From: CAVUMR01 sp963742715
GTDB taxonomy: Bacteria > Actinomycetota > Actinomycetes > Mycobacteriales > Micromonosporaceae
Direction: 5' to 3'
DNA length: 64,000 bases
Assembly: GCA_963742715.1 (NCBI GenBank)
Contig: CAVUMR010000002.1
Coordinates: forward strand, 124,001-188,000
The stretch's first letter is position 1; every line of letters begins with the position of its first letter. Position numbers and translations under genes: made by a program. Below, one piece after another: positions 1 to 8,583 of the stretch. The notes beneath the pieces were generated by a model. It made no database searches and was not told where the DNA came from. It saw nothing but the letters and a program-made list of their open reading frames with translations.

Positions 1-320
1 TCGGTCAGATCCGCCTGACCGCTGTCCGGCAACTCCGGCACGATCACGGTGCGCCCGGTATGCCGGATCCGCTCGGCCAGCGTGTTCATCAGCCCCGGGT
101 CTCCGCCGTACCCGTGCAGGAGCAGCACCGGAGTTCCCTTGCCGGTGGGGTTGGGTTGGTCGGTGCTCGGGCCGCGACTGTCCGTTTCAGGGTTGCCGAG
201 GAGCTGCGGCGCGACGATCGCCACGACAACCACCGCAACGAGCAGTACGGCCGTGATCGTCGGTACCAGCGGAAGGCGCCTGAGCTGGGCTGCGATGCGT
301 GCGAGTGGCCCTGGAAGCAT
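1..320 (-). CDS. Membrane-anchored alpha/beta hydrolase (lipase-like), C-terminus off the window
   Basis: About 106 N-terminal residues are present; the gene runs off the left edge. It starts at the ATG at 320. Residues 17-37 form one hydrophobic helix (VPTITAVLLVAVVVVAIVA), either an anchor or an uncleaved signal. After a Pro/Thr-rich linker comes a typical lipase start: a strand (PVLLL), the oxyanion turn HGYGGDPG, then a second Rossmann-like strand (TVIVPELPD). The nucleophile and the rest of the catalytic triad lie outside the window. The likely role is an extracytoplasmic esterase or lipase; the substrate cannot be told. The gene diverges from the tRNA that follows. Confidence 0.75.
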   Translation of the reverse strand, partial: MLPGPLARIAAQLRRLPLVPTITAVLLVAVVVVAIVAPQLLGNPETDSRGPSTDQPNPTGKGTPVLLLHGYGGDPGLMNTLAERIRHTGRTVIVPELPDSGQADLT

Positions 321-478
321 GCGTTCATGGTCGCGTCACCGGTGCCCTGCCGCACCAACCGGACGTGGGAGACACGCCGAGCACTACCGTCACGGAGCCC
401 CGCACCCACGGGCCCGGCCGGAGGTGGGACCCCCGATTTGGCGGTGCGGAGCGGGCAGGCTAACCTTGGCTTCACCGA

Positions 479-555
479 CGCGGGGTGGAGCAGCTCGGTA
501 GCTCGCTGGGCTCATAACCCAGAGGTCGTAGGTTCAAATCCTACCCCCGCTACCA
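479..555 (+). tRNA. Initiator tRNA-fMet (CAT), CCA encoded
   Basis: A full cloverleaf of 77 nt: acceptor CGCGGGG/CCCCGCT with position 1-72 unpaired, anticodon stem CTGGG/CCCAG around loop CTCATAA, T arm GTAGG-TTCAAAT-CCTAC, discriminator A and encoded CCA. The unpaired 1-72 position and the three G-C pairs at the base of the anticodon stem are the marks that separate initiator from elongator tRNA-Met. It is followed at once by a terminator hairpin and then by a decayed integrase, so its 3' end is a likely integration site. Confidence 0.97.
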
Positions 556-557
556 GG

Positions 558-594
558 GACGATGGCCCGGAGAGTTCCTCTCCGGGCCATCGTC
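558..594 (+). terminator. Terminator-like hairpin after tRNA-fMet
   Basis: A perfect 17-bp inverted repeat (558-574 with 578-594) around a 3-nt loop, starting 3 nt after the tRNA CCA end. There is no T tract, as is common for actinomycete terminators. A second, weaker inverted repeat at 625-645 (CCGCCAGA/TCTGGCGG) lies between it and the integrase remnant read from the other side. Confidence 0.8.
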
Positions 595-665
595 ATGTCT
601 GCGGGCCGGCTCCGCCGGCGCGGCCCGCCAGAGATCATCTGGCGGCCGTTTCGCGTGAAGGCCAG

Positions 666-860
666 TCATCTCCGAAACAACCCAGCTATCCGCTCGGCCA
701 AGCTGCGGTCCTTGCAGGTGGATCGGTGCGTGTAGATCTGCAACGTGATCCCCATGCTGGCGTGGCCGATCCGGTCACTGACGATCCTTGGAAATACGCC
801 CCACATCCAGCGAGCGCGTTAAGTACGGATCGCGAATGTCGTGCGGCTCGATGTGCGGTA
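666..860 (-). pseudogene. Frameshifted remnant of a tyrosine-recombinase integrase (C-terminal catalytic part)
   Basis: On the minus strand the last ~45 codons read GVFPRIVSDRIGHASMG then ITLQIYTHRSTC and end at a TGA (666-668). This is the classic C-terminal catalytic block of phage and ICE tyrosine integrases, with the catalytic His in GHAS and the Tyr nucleophile in the QIYTH stretch. Just upstream the family's HxxR box continues in a different frame as IEPHDIRDPYLTRSLDVG, so at least one frameshift separates the two parts. The usual HDLRHT has become HDIRDP. No N-terminal half is recognisable beyond about 860. Its position beside tRNA-fMet indicates an old tRNA-targeted element that can no longer mobilise itself. 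Confidence 0.8.
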
Positions 861-1414
861 CGCAGCCGCAGAATGGACTCGATGACATCGAGCTCGCGGT
901 CCTGGAGAGGCGAATGGCTCGACCACCGCCCGCACGCCGCCTGCTACGGCTTGGTCCGGAAATACGGACAGATCATCTGCAACTAATGCCCGTACCAGCA
1001 ACTGGCTGAGCCTCACTACCTGAGTCTCCGGAATCGCCGGAGGGTTCGTGCATGCTCCTGCACGACCAGTTTGACGCTGACGACCTCGGGCCCTGCGATA
1101 TGCACGTGATGCCTGCCTGCGGCTTTGAGTAGACACAGCCGCCACCTAAGGATGACTTCTGTGCTTGCCCTACACCGGTGAACAGCACGCGGTGGGGTTG
1201 ACTCGGTGCGCCGCACTCACCGCGTTCGCGACCCGTAGTGCGACCGCTACCGCTTCGCGCAGGACCTTCCTTAACCGTCATGTTTATGCGATCACGCGCA
1301 ATGACCTCCCTCGGCCCTCAGGACCGACCATCATCAGTCCATGAGCCCGCATCCTGTGCAGAGCAACGTGCGGCAACCGACGAGGTTTGATGTCACCGTG
1401 AGGCGTGGTCCGGC
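861..1414. other. Non-coding or decayed stretch between the integrase remnant and the island operon
   Basis: No reading frame here looks like a real gene: open frames exist on both strands but their products are Arg/Ser/Pro-rich with no recognisable motif. It probably holds the rest of the decayed integrase or its excisionase, and the promoter of the operon starting at 1415. I found no copy of the tRNA 3' end here. Confidence 0.5.
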
Positions 1415-2698
1415 ATGTTCTTTTTGACTGAAATCGATCCGAGAGCCAAGACCGAGGGCGCGCGAGATCCGTTGGGCATTCAGACGGTGTGGTCCGGCAT
1501 CGGTCGTACCGTGATCTCCAACCTGACCACCCAGACCACCTCGCTAATCGACTTTCGAGTGCTGCTCATTGGTTGCTACCTCGCCGAGCAAGTCGGTAAC
1601 GAAGCCGATCCGTTCATCGTGTGGGAGCAGTTATGTGCCCAAGTCCGGTTGAACGGCGACAAGTCCGCCGGGTTCCGTGGAGTTGACCGCGCACGCAGGA
1701 AGGCATCCGAGGCGCGGTTCACGGTCTCCTCGGACCCGCGTGACCATCTGCTGGCGCATCAACGGACGAACGGCATCTGGGGGTTGTACGTCGCGGCGGC
1801 CCAGCGATCCGGTCTGGTCGACAGTCGTCCGGATGGGGCGACGCTGTCGAAAGTGGGCCGCGAGCTCGTCGAGTTGTCGTACGCGCCATGTTTGCAGTCA
1901 TGGGGGACCGACCAGAGGGCGCTGGTAAGACTCCTTCGGGACGGTGGCCGCATAGCCAAAGCGGCTCTTGATAGCCAGGAGCGATATAGCGAACTTGCGT
2001 CCATGCTGCTTGACCGGCCCGGCCCGGACGAAAAGCGGATCCTTCACTCGAAGGTTGTTGAGGGGGAGACAGTCGAGAGGGTCTGGCCAGTTCAGGCAGG
2101 ACTGGCGACCGCGATCGGCCAGCACGGATGGGATCCGCGCGCGGCCCGAGCCACCCTGACTCACATCACCGACTCTTTGAAATCAGATTACCTGGAGCCA
2201 CTTCGCGACCGGCTCAGGGCCATCCTCGCCGCAGAGCAGATGCTCAGCGTTGCGGGCGCGTTGTTCTCCTTTGTCACAGCTCACAAAGGCTCCGAGCTCG
2301 ACGACGTCGCGGACTTGGCAGCCCGTGCGTGGAAGGGCAAGCTGCCCCTCACTAAGTCCCAGCTAGGACTGCTTGAGATCGAAGCAAGCGAGGGTCGGCT
2401 CAACGCGCCGGTTGGGACTGCTCACGGGCGCCTCCGCTGGATCCAGATCGCGACCGCGCTCCACGAGCGGGACTACCGCGCGGTACTGCCCATGCTCACC
2501 GAGCAGAACTGCCTCGTGTCACAGGACCGAGGCGCTCCGGTCGGATGGGTCTCATTAGACGACAACCGCAAGCTGCTCGTCCAGCGTCAGGATGGCTCCG
2601 GTGAGCTGCCCGCACGGGACTCGCTCAACTCCCTGTGGACGAACTCGTACTTCATCTCAAACCTCGCCATGCTCGTCCGGGATCTGGAGTACGCGTGA
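1415..2698 (+). CDS. Unrecognised 427-aa protein, first gene of the helicase/PLD island operon
   Basis: I do not recognise this protein. It is soluble, with no signal peptide or membrane segment, and looks mostly helical. The N-terminus (about residues 18-60) has a patterned block: DPLGIQTVWSGIGRTVI, then LTTQTTSLIDFRVLLIGCYL. This is loosely reminiscent of the opening of DUF6361-type proteins, but too weak to call. No nuclease, methyltransferase or NTPase motif is visible. The middle has two charged helical stretches (near residues 255-300). Its TGA overlaps the GTG start of the phospholipase-D-like gene (GTGA), so the two are translationally coupled. A role as target-sensing or adaptor subunit is inference from context only. 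The start is not backed by a strong ribosome binding site. Confidence 0.8.
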   Translation: MFFLTEIDPRAKTEGARDPLGIQTVWSGIGRTVISNLTTQTTSLIDFRVLLIGCYLAEQVGNEADPFIVWEQLCAQVRLNGDKSAGFRGVDRARRKASEARFTVSSDPRDHLLAHQRTNGIWGLYVAAAQRSGLVDSRPDGATLSKVGRELVELSYAPCLQSWGTDQRALVRLLRDGGRIAKAALDSQERYSELASMLLDRPGPDEKRILHSKVVEGETVERVWPVQAGLATAIGQHGWDPRAARATLTHITDSLKSDYLEPLRDRLRAILAAEQMLSVAGALFSFVTAHKGSELDDVADLAARAWKGKLPLTKSQLGLLEIEASEGRLNAPVGTAHGRLRWIQIATALHERDYRAVLPMLTEQNCLVSQDRGAPVGWVSLDDNRKLLVQRQDGSGELPARDSLNSLWTNSYFISNLAMLVRDLEYA

Positions 2699-4662
2699 GT
2701 TGGACGACTGAGGTCCTCGAAGCGGCTCTGACCGAGAAGATCGGCGACGGTGGCCGCGTAACTCATGTTGTCTTTACGACGCATGACCTCGATCCGTCCT
2801 TTTTTGAGGACCAGATCCTTCCGGCTTTCGTTCCGGACGGGGTCTCCCGTCACAGGCTGCGACGGATGCTTCAGATGTCCCACTACCTGCGCGAGGACGG
2901 TTTGAAGGTCGACGTGTTCTACGAGTCCCGTGCACTTGTGGTGGGAGACCGAGTAGTTGGGCAGTTGCGATGGAACAGTTTTCCGATCCATCCGACCACG
3001 GGTGTCTTCCACCCCAAGGTTGTCCTCGCACTCGTCGAGAACGAGAATGAGAGGCACCTCGTTGTGCTCACCAGCAGCGCAAACCTCCGCACGTCGTCAT
3101 GGCGAACAAACATCGAGGTTGGCCACGTGACCACGATCCGGGCCGGCGCCCGGGATGGCTTAGTAAGCGGGTTGCGTCGATTCGTTCGCCGGTTGACGAA
3201 GAGAGGTCCGGGCGGCGAGGCGACACAAGCCATCCAGAGGTTCCTTGAAGACGAGGCTGTCGAATACAGCAACCGGCGGGCCAACGGACACCTCCTACCC
3301 TCCTTCTATTCCGGTGAGGGTGACTTAGCAGAGTTCCTGAGCTCCCACATAGGGGGCGACTTGTGGAGCCTCAAGCTCGAGGTTATTTCGCCCTTCTTCG
3401 ACCAGGATGGGATCGACACACTCACTGAGCTTATGGCGATGTGCGGTGTGGTCGAGGCCAGGGTGGTTCTGCCTCGCGTCGCAGGCAAGATCACGGTCAC
3501 CCCTGCCGTATACGACGCGATCAGCGACCATCCATCGGTCACCTGGGCGAGTCTTGCCGTCGGAATCACCCGGGCGGGTCAGGGCGTCGAATCGGGCGAC
3601 CGCCGGTTGCATGCGAAGGCGTACCGGTTCTTCCGCGGCGGACAGTCACCGGTGGAGTTCATCTTCGGGGGCTCGCCAAACCTCACCCGTCAAGGCCACT
3701 CCGGAGTGAACAATTGGGAGGCCGGGGTCTTGGAGCAGTCAGCAAAACCCAACGTTCGCTGGTCCCTCGATCCGATAGGCGGAGGGGGTGATGTGGACTT
3801 CATCGCAATAGACCCCGAGGACAACGACGCGCGAGGGGTTCCGCTGGATCTGCGTTTCGACTGGGCGACACTGACCGCCGAGGCTCGGTGGTGGGGGAAG
3901 GGGACCGATTCGCTGACCCTTAGGTCATTGGGCATCGACCTCGGGACCATTGCCGTTGCTCAGGCGAAGGGTTGGCAACCTGTCGACTCAACTGTCAGCG
4001 ACGTCATGAGGGCGCGGTTGCTGTTCACATCCGTGGTATGGGCTGCTTCGTCAGATCGATCCGGACCCGTTCTGGTGAGTGAGGCCAACGCTGACCAGAA
4101 GCCCTTTGTGCTGGACGGCGTTGAGCTCACGGCGTCACAGATCCTCGAGATGTGGGCATTGGACGAACGAGGGATTCAGCGCATGCTGGGAACGCTCATG
4201 GTCGGAGGCGATACGGATCCGGATACAGACGAGTTCGCTGGCGCCCTGCCCGCGCAAACAGACTCCATCTTTGAGCGCTTTGCTGGTGTCTTCCATGGTT
4301 TCGCCTCGCTGCGTCGGCGGGTGACACTGGCCGTCAAGGTCGGCGAGAAGAAGCGCGCGGCCTCCCTCGTCTACGGACAAACGCTGGACTCGCCTGCCAG
4401 CCTGCTACAGGCACTCGACGTCGACGCGGATCCCGTGCTTGCCTACGTTGTGCTGGCAAGCGCACAGGAATTGGAGACCTGGGCTCGCACCAAGCATCCG
4501 TGGATGGCTAAGGGTCGCGAGGCGGCAATCGCGGAACTCGGCGAACTCCTCGCGTCTGCCCAAACCGTGCGGGAGCGCCTGATCGAGGACGATCCAGCCC
4601 TGGCTGACTTTCTGCCTTGGTTTGACGCGCAGTTCCCTATCGCCACGGCAGGCTTACGATGA
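2695..4662 (+). CDS. Phospholipase-D-like nuclease with two HxK motifs (island operon)
   Basis: A 655-aa cytosolic protein. Two halves of a PLD-type active site are visible. The first is H106-P-K108 followed about 20 residues on by TSSANL (residues 126-131). The second is H306-A-K308 followed by GGSPNLT (residues 325-331). In this superfamily two such halves fold into one active site with a covalent phosphohistidine; in bacterial defence proteins they usually cut nucleic acid. The rest, about residues 400-655, is helical and unrecognised. The GTG start at 2695 is chosen because it gives the 4-bp GTGA overlap with the upstream gene. The stop overlaps the helicase start in the same way (ATGA). 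A nuclease fed by the helicase next door is the simplest reading. Confidence 0.85.
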   Translation: MSWTTEVLEAALTEKIGDGGRVTHVVFTTHDLDPSFFEDQILPAFVPDGVSRHRLRRMLQMSHYLREDGLKVDVFYESRALVVGDRVVGQLRWNSFPIHPTTGVFHPKVVLALVENENERHLVVLTSSANLRTSSWRTNIEVGHVTTIRAGARDGLVSGLRRFVRRLTKRGPGGEATQAIQRFLEDEAVEYSNRRANGHLLPSFYSGEGDLAEFLSSHIGGDLWSLKLEVISPFFDQDGIDTLTELMAMCGVVEARVVLPRVAGKITVTPAVYDAISDHPSVTWASLAVGITRAGQGVESGDRRLHAKAYRFFRGGQSPVEFIFGGSPNLTRQGHSGVNNWEAGVLEQSAKPNVRWSLDPIGGGGDVDFIAIDPEDNDARGVPLDLRFDWATLTAEARWWGKGTDSLTLRSLGIDLGTIAVAQAKGWQPVDSTVSDVMRARLLFTSVVWAASSDRSGPVLVSEANADQKPFVLDGVELTASQILEMWALDERGIQRMLGTLMVGGDTDPDTDEFAGALPAQTDSIFERFAGVFHGFASLRRRVTLAVKVGEKKRAASLVYGQTLDSPASLLQALDVDADPVLAYVVLASAQELETWARTKHPWMAKGREAAIAELGELLASAQTVRERLIEDDPALADFLPWFDAQFPIATAGLR

Positions 4663-7600
4663 ATCCGCGCCCCCTCATCGACGTCGCCTCTGCCGAAGCA
4701 CTCGTCGACCTGGGTGCTGGACTCGGCTCGAATGCACCACGGGCCCGACCCCAGTTGGAGGGAGCCGTCGCTGTTCACAACATGCTGCAGAAGCACCGCG
4801 TCGCCTACCTCGCCGACGAGGTCGGCTTAGGTAAGACCTACGTGGCACTCACCGCGCTGGCAATCTTCCGGCACTTCAACCCGGACTTCAAGGCTCTCAT
4901 CATCGCCCCCCGCCAGAACATCCAACTGAAGTGGATGAAGGACTGGCGCACCTTTGTGCGCACGAACTGGCTCATCGAGGACCTGCGGGTCAAGGCATTC
5001 GGCGGGGCGCCCGCGCGGCCGATCGTTAAGATCGACCGCCTTGATGATATAGCTGTTGAGGCCCAAGTTGACGACGACCGCGACTTCTTCATGCGCCTCA
5101 CGTCGTTTTCTCTTTCGAGGTCCTTGGCCGGGCATGACGACGTAGAACGTGAAGAGGTCGTCAAGTTGCTGCCATGGCTGCGAAAAAGGGACCTGCCGGC
5201 AACCACTGACCGCACTCGCCTCAGAAGTCTGCTCGGCCAGGCGGTCAACGTGGTGCTGCCGCACTTCGATCTGGTGATCATCGACGAGGCTCACAACCTC
5301 AAGCATGGCGTGCGCATTGAAGACGGACGGATCTCACACGCGGCCTCCAACCGGAACGGAGTCCTCGCCAACGTTCTCGGGCACCAAGAGATCTCACCAG
5401 AGCGCGCACTTGCCGCGCACTTCGCCCCCATCGCCGACCGTGTGTTGTTGCTGTCCGCCACGCCGGTTGAGAACGATTGGCGCCATCTGTATAACCAGCT
5501 GTACCTGGTCGATCGGCTCGACAGCCCTTCCGGCCCGGCGTTCACTGGCCTCGTTGATAAGAAAATTAGTGATACCGAGAAGAAGGAACTGGCTGCCGCC
5601 ATCCTCATCCGCCGAGTCAACTACCTCAGCGTCAACGGAGAGCGGCTCACGAAAAATCTGTATCGCAGTGATTGGCACCACGGTGGTTTGAGTGCATTCG
5701 ATGAACCTCTCCCCGCCGGCTCCGTCCGCGAACGTCTCACGGTCGCCTTGGTGCAGAAGAAGGTTGCCGAGGTGATCAGCTCCGAGCGATTCAATGACCG
5801 GTTCCAGATGGGCATGCTCGCGAGCTTCGAGAGTTTCAGCCAGACCGCAGCCGGCAAGGTGGTGGTGACCCGCGATGACGAAGACGAAGACGAGGAGGAC
5901 GCTGGCAACTTCTATGACAGCAACCAGGCGGATCGCTCCGATGAACGCACTGGCATCGACACTGCTGTCGTCAACCGACTCGCTGACAGCCACTACCGAG
6001 AATTTGATGCTGAGCTCTCGCATCCCAAAATGGATGCGCTCGTCGCTTCCGTGTCCGCTGCCTGGACGACTGGCGCAAAGACTCTTGTATTCGTCCGACG
6101 CGTGGCGAGCGTCGATGAGATCAAGCGCAAGCTCGACGAGACGTACAACTCATGGCTCCTGGGACGTCTTCAGTCCGAGCTGCCAGAAGCACGCTGGGCC
6201 GAGCTCCGACCGGTGGTAGATGATTTTCATCGCGAGAGAGAGACCGGCCGCCGAAGCGGTGCCGACAAGGGTGATCGGGACGACGCCATCGCCGACACCT
6301 TCTTTGGCTGGTTCTTTCGGGGCGAATCAACTCTCCCCATCGTTTCGGGCGCCACATTGTCGCGCCGCCTTAGAGTGTCGTCCTTCTTTGGGCAACCACT
6401 GGCGAACTATCTCCTAGAGTGCGACGCCACTACCGTCTGGCGCGCCCTCGCCGATGCGACGGGACTGGAAGACGCCGAACTCCGAACCAGGCTCGGTGTC
6501 CTCACGCAGTCGTACCTGCCTAAGCAGGTGACCGCAGCAGTCGCGTACGACGCCGTCCAACGTGCGGCCGTCGACCTTCTTGCGGAGCACAGGAACGAAC
6601 TCGCACGCGATCTCATGCACCAGTTCGCCGAGCGACCGCAGAGCCCGTCCAAACGACAGATCGATGTCAAGGTGGAGCTCGAACGCGGCACCTTCTTCAC
6701 GACGCTGGCCGCGCGCACCGAGCTCGCTGCTCGCATCTGGCCGCAGCGCGCGCTAGCGACGCCCGCGGACTTGAAAGATCGCTACCTCAGAGCCGAACTG
6801 CTGGCCTCTGCGATCCGTCTGGGCAATCCATTGATCGACCTCTACATCGACTTCGCCCATGAGATCGCCAACCTCCGGGGAAATGCGCGAAGCGATCGAG
6901 TGGAGGGCGTCGCGGCTGAGCGCTTCCTGCGACGTTTGGAGCAAGGTGAGACCGAGGGGTGGGGTTCACATAGGGAACTTGGTGCAATCGCGAATGACTT
7001 CGACCTCATCGTGCGACTCAACGTGCCCGAGCTGCTGGAGAAGGATGCTCGGCTCGACAGCGCCGCCACGGCGCTAGGCGATCTGCTCGGTCGGCAGCAG
7101 CCAGCGGCTGGCGTTGTCGGTGGCGGGGTCAAGACCGCGGTCAAACAGTTCCGAATGCCCGGCTACCCACTCGTAATGATCTGCACTGACGTGCTGTGTG
7201 AGGGAGAGGACCTACACACCTACTGCGACAGGGTCGTCCACTACGGCGTGGCGTGGACACCATCGGTCATGGAGCAGCGAAACGGCCGCGTCGACCGGGT
7301 GTCGTCCCTCGCTGATCGGCGTCTCGCCGCGCTCGAGCGATCGGTCGAGGAGACGGACAAGATCCAGGTCCAGATTCCGTACCTCAAGGACAGCGTCGAG
7401 TACCTCCAGGTTCACCGGGTCCTGCGACGCCTGCACCAGTTCACCGAACTGATGCACGAGTTCGGCGGCGCCGGCAAGGACGACCCCCGTGTGGAGGTAG
7501 ACGCCGCCGAGTTCCGTCGCGCGGGGGCCGGCATCCCGCGGATCACTGAACCCCTGAGGAGTGCGTTCGACGTGCGCCCGGCCGATCTAGCGGGTGCGGC

Positions 7601-8129
7601 GCGGAAACCGCTCGTCCTAGCTGACTTCTCCAGCGATTGGCGTACCCGCCTTGCCGCGCTGCGCCAGGCGACCGAGCTGCCGTACCTCGCGGAGGACACG
7701 GTGCACTGGGACAACGCCACAGCATCCCTCTACGCCACACGTTCCATGGGCGGTGGCCGCCAACAGCCCTTCGCGCTCCGACTGGATGCGCGAGGCGGCC
7801 ACGTGCTACTTCACTGCTACACGCCGATCGCTGCCCTCGCGGACATAGGGCGTAACGACGTCGAGTCGGTCATTGCGGCAAGCGGTACCTGGTTCCGCGT
7901 AACAGCGGTCGAGATAGTTGCGAAGGGGATCGCCGCACGCCGATACAACCTCGCGCTTGAAGGTGACGTCTTACTCGGCGCACCCGAGTTCGATTCAGCA
8001 CGGGCTCGTTCGCTGGTTGAACAGCTCACAGCCATGGCGGACGAACTCGAACGGCGCCTCACGCGCGGTGATCTCACGCTCACTGAAGTCAAGCAAACGC
8101 TCGACAAGGACCACCGCCATGACCGATGA
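4659..8129 (+). CDS. Large SF2 (SNF2-like) helicase with a long insertion between its motor lobes
   Basis: 1156 aa. Motif I is LADEVGLGKT (residues 51-60), motif II is DEAH in VIIDEAHNLK (about 209), and motif III is LLLSATPVEN (about 265). Motifs V and VI sit far downstream: TDVLCEGEDLH and MEQRNGRVDRV (about residues 845-882). Some 550-600 residues separate the two RecA lobes, much more than in a plain Swi2/Snf2 motor. An acidic stretch (DDEDEDEEDAG) lies near residue 410. The C-terminal ~250 residues are unrecognised. It is expected to be an ATP-driven DNA or RNA translocase in the cytoplasm. ATGA overlap with the PLD gene before it and an 11-bp overlap with the gene after it show a single operon. 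Confidence 0.9.
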   Translation: MNPRPLIDVASAEALVDLGAGLGSNAPRARPQLEGAVAVHNMLQKHRVAYLADEVGLGKTYVALTALAIFRHFNPDFKALIIAPRQNIQLKWMKDWRTFVRTNWLIEDLRVKAFGGAPARPIVKIDRLDDIAVEAQVDDDRDFFMRLTSFSLSRSLAGHDDVEREEVVKLLPWLRKRDLPATTDRTRLRSLLGQAVNVVLPHFDLVIIDEAHNLKHGVRIEDGRISHAASNRNGVLANVLGHQEISPERALAAHFAPIADRVLLLSATPVENDWRHLYNQLYLVDRLDSPSGPAFTGLVDKKISDTEKKELAAAILIRRVNYLSVNGERLTKNLYRSDWHHGGLSAFDEPLPAGSVRERLTVALVQKKVAEVISSERFNDRFQMGMLASFESFSQTAAGKVVVTRDDEDEDEEDAGNFYDSNQADRSDERTGIDTAVVNRLADSHYREFDAELSHPKMDALVASVSAAWTTGAKTLVFVRRVASVDEIKRKLDETYNSWLLGRLQSELPEARWAELRPVVDDFHRERETGRRSGADKGDRDDAIADTFFGWFFRGESTLPIVSGATLSRRLRVSSFFGQPLANYLLECDATTVWRALADATGLEDAELRTRLGVLTQSYLPKQVTAAVAYDAVQRAAVDLLAEHRNELARDLMHQFAERPQSPSKRQIDVKVELERGTFFTTLAARTELAARIWPQRALATPADLKDRYLRAELLASAIRLGNPLIDLYIDFAHEIANLRGNARSDRVEGVAAERFLRRLEQGETEGWGSHRELGAIANDFDLIVRLNVPELLEKDARLDSAATALGDLLGRQQPAAGVVGGGVKTAVKQFRMPGYPLVMICTDVLCEGEDLHTYCDRVVHYGVAWTPSVMEQRNGRVDRVSSLADRRLAALERSVEETDKIQVQIPYLKDSVEYLQVHRVLRRLHQFTELMHEFGGAGKDDPRVEVDAAEFRRAGAGIPRITEPLRSAFDVRPADLAGAARKPLVLADFSSDWRTRLAALRQATELPYLAEDTVHWDNATASLYATRSMGGGRQQPFALRLDARGGHVLLHCYTPIAALADIGRNDVESVIAASGTWFRVTAVEIVAKGIAARRYNLALEGDVLLGAPEFDSARARSLVEQLTAMADELERRLTRGDLTLTEVKQTLDKDHRHDR

Positions 8130-8496
8130 GTGGAACGCGTGGACTGACGACGATCCGTTACTCACGCGCCGCGGTAACCGGGTCATCGTCAGCTTTGACC
8201 CACATCCCGTGCGAGGTCGCCGCAAGCACGAGGTCGAGGTGATTCCTCGTGAATCCGGCTGGGAGCTTAGATCCCGCTGTCCTCGCGGGTTCGACGACCT
8301 CAGCGGACGCGCGGCCTGGAGCCGCAATCGCACGATGAACGTCGCATATTTCGTCCTCACTGAGGACGGCATGTGGGTGTGCGGATGGGTGCCCCGTCCC
8401 GGTGCAACGCCCTTCGAGTTCCTCTACGTCCTCAGGCAAGTCGCCGTCGAGGCCGATCGCTTCGAGTTCCTCAGCACTGGCGCGGACACCCTGTGA
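8119..8496 (+). CDS. Unrecognised 125-aa protein, last gene of the island operon
   Basis: A soluble 125-aa protein that I do not recognise. It starts MTDEWNAWTDDDPL. The start ATG at 8119 lies 11 bp inside the helicase gene, so it is translated with it. The protein is rich in Trp, Arg and Asp; alternating strands (RVIVSFD, HEVEVIP, WELRSRC, MNVAYFVL, MWVCGWVP) suggest a small beta-rich fold. No catalytic motif is visible. A small final gene of this kind could be a regulatory or accessory subunit of the helicase/PLD complex; that is inference. The island seems to end here, since the next gene is on the other strand and has the host's higher GC. Confidence 0.75.
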   Translation: MTDEWNAWTDDDPLLTRRGNRVIVSFDPHPVRGRRKHEVEVIPRESGWELRSRCPRGFDDLSGRAAWSRNRTMNVAYFVLTEDGMWVCGWVPRPGATPFEFLYVLRQVAVEADRFEFLSTGADTL

Positions 8497-8583
8497 CCTG
8501 CCCTGTGGAGGTCCCCGACCCCGTGTCCCGGATGAGCGTCACGGAATCGGGTCGTAGCTCGGCTGTGCGGCGACCGCTCCGGG

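Noticed and set aside
49..986. Long open frames across the tRNA and terminator on both strands
   Set aside because: They run through an obvious tRNA and hairpin, and their products are Arg/Ser/Pro-rich without motifs; they come from high GC.
861..1281. Open minus-strand frames of about 100 residues between integrase remnant and operon
   Set aside because: No motif, no ribosome site, and composition of a shadow frame.
1415..8496. DISARM, BREX or Mokosh as the identity of the island operon
   Set aside because: No methyltransferase, DUF1998 protein, PglZ phosphatase or serine/threonine kinase domain is present; only the helicase and PLD parts are shared.
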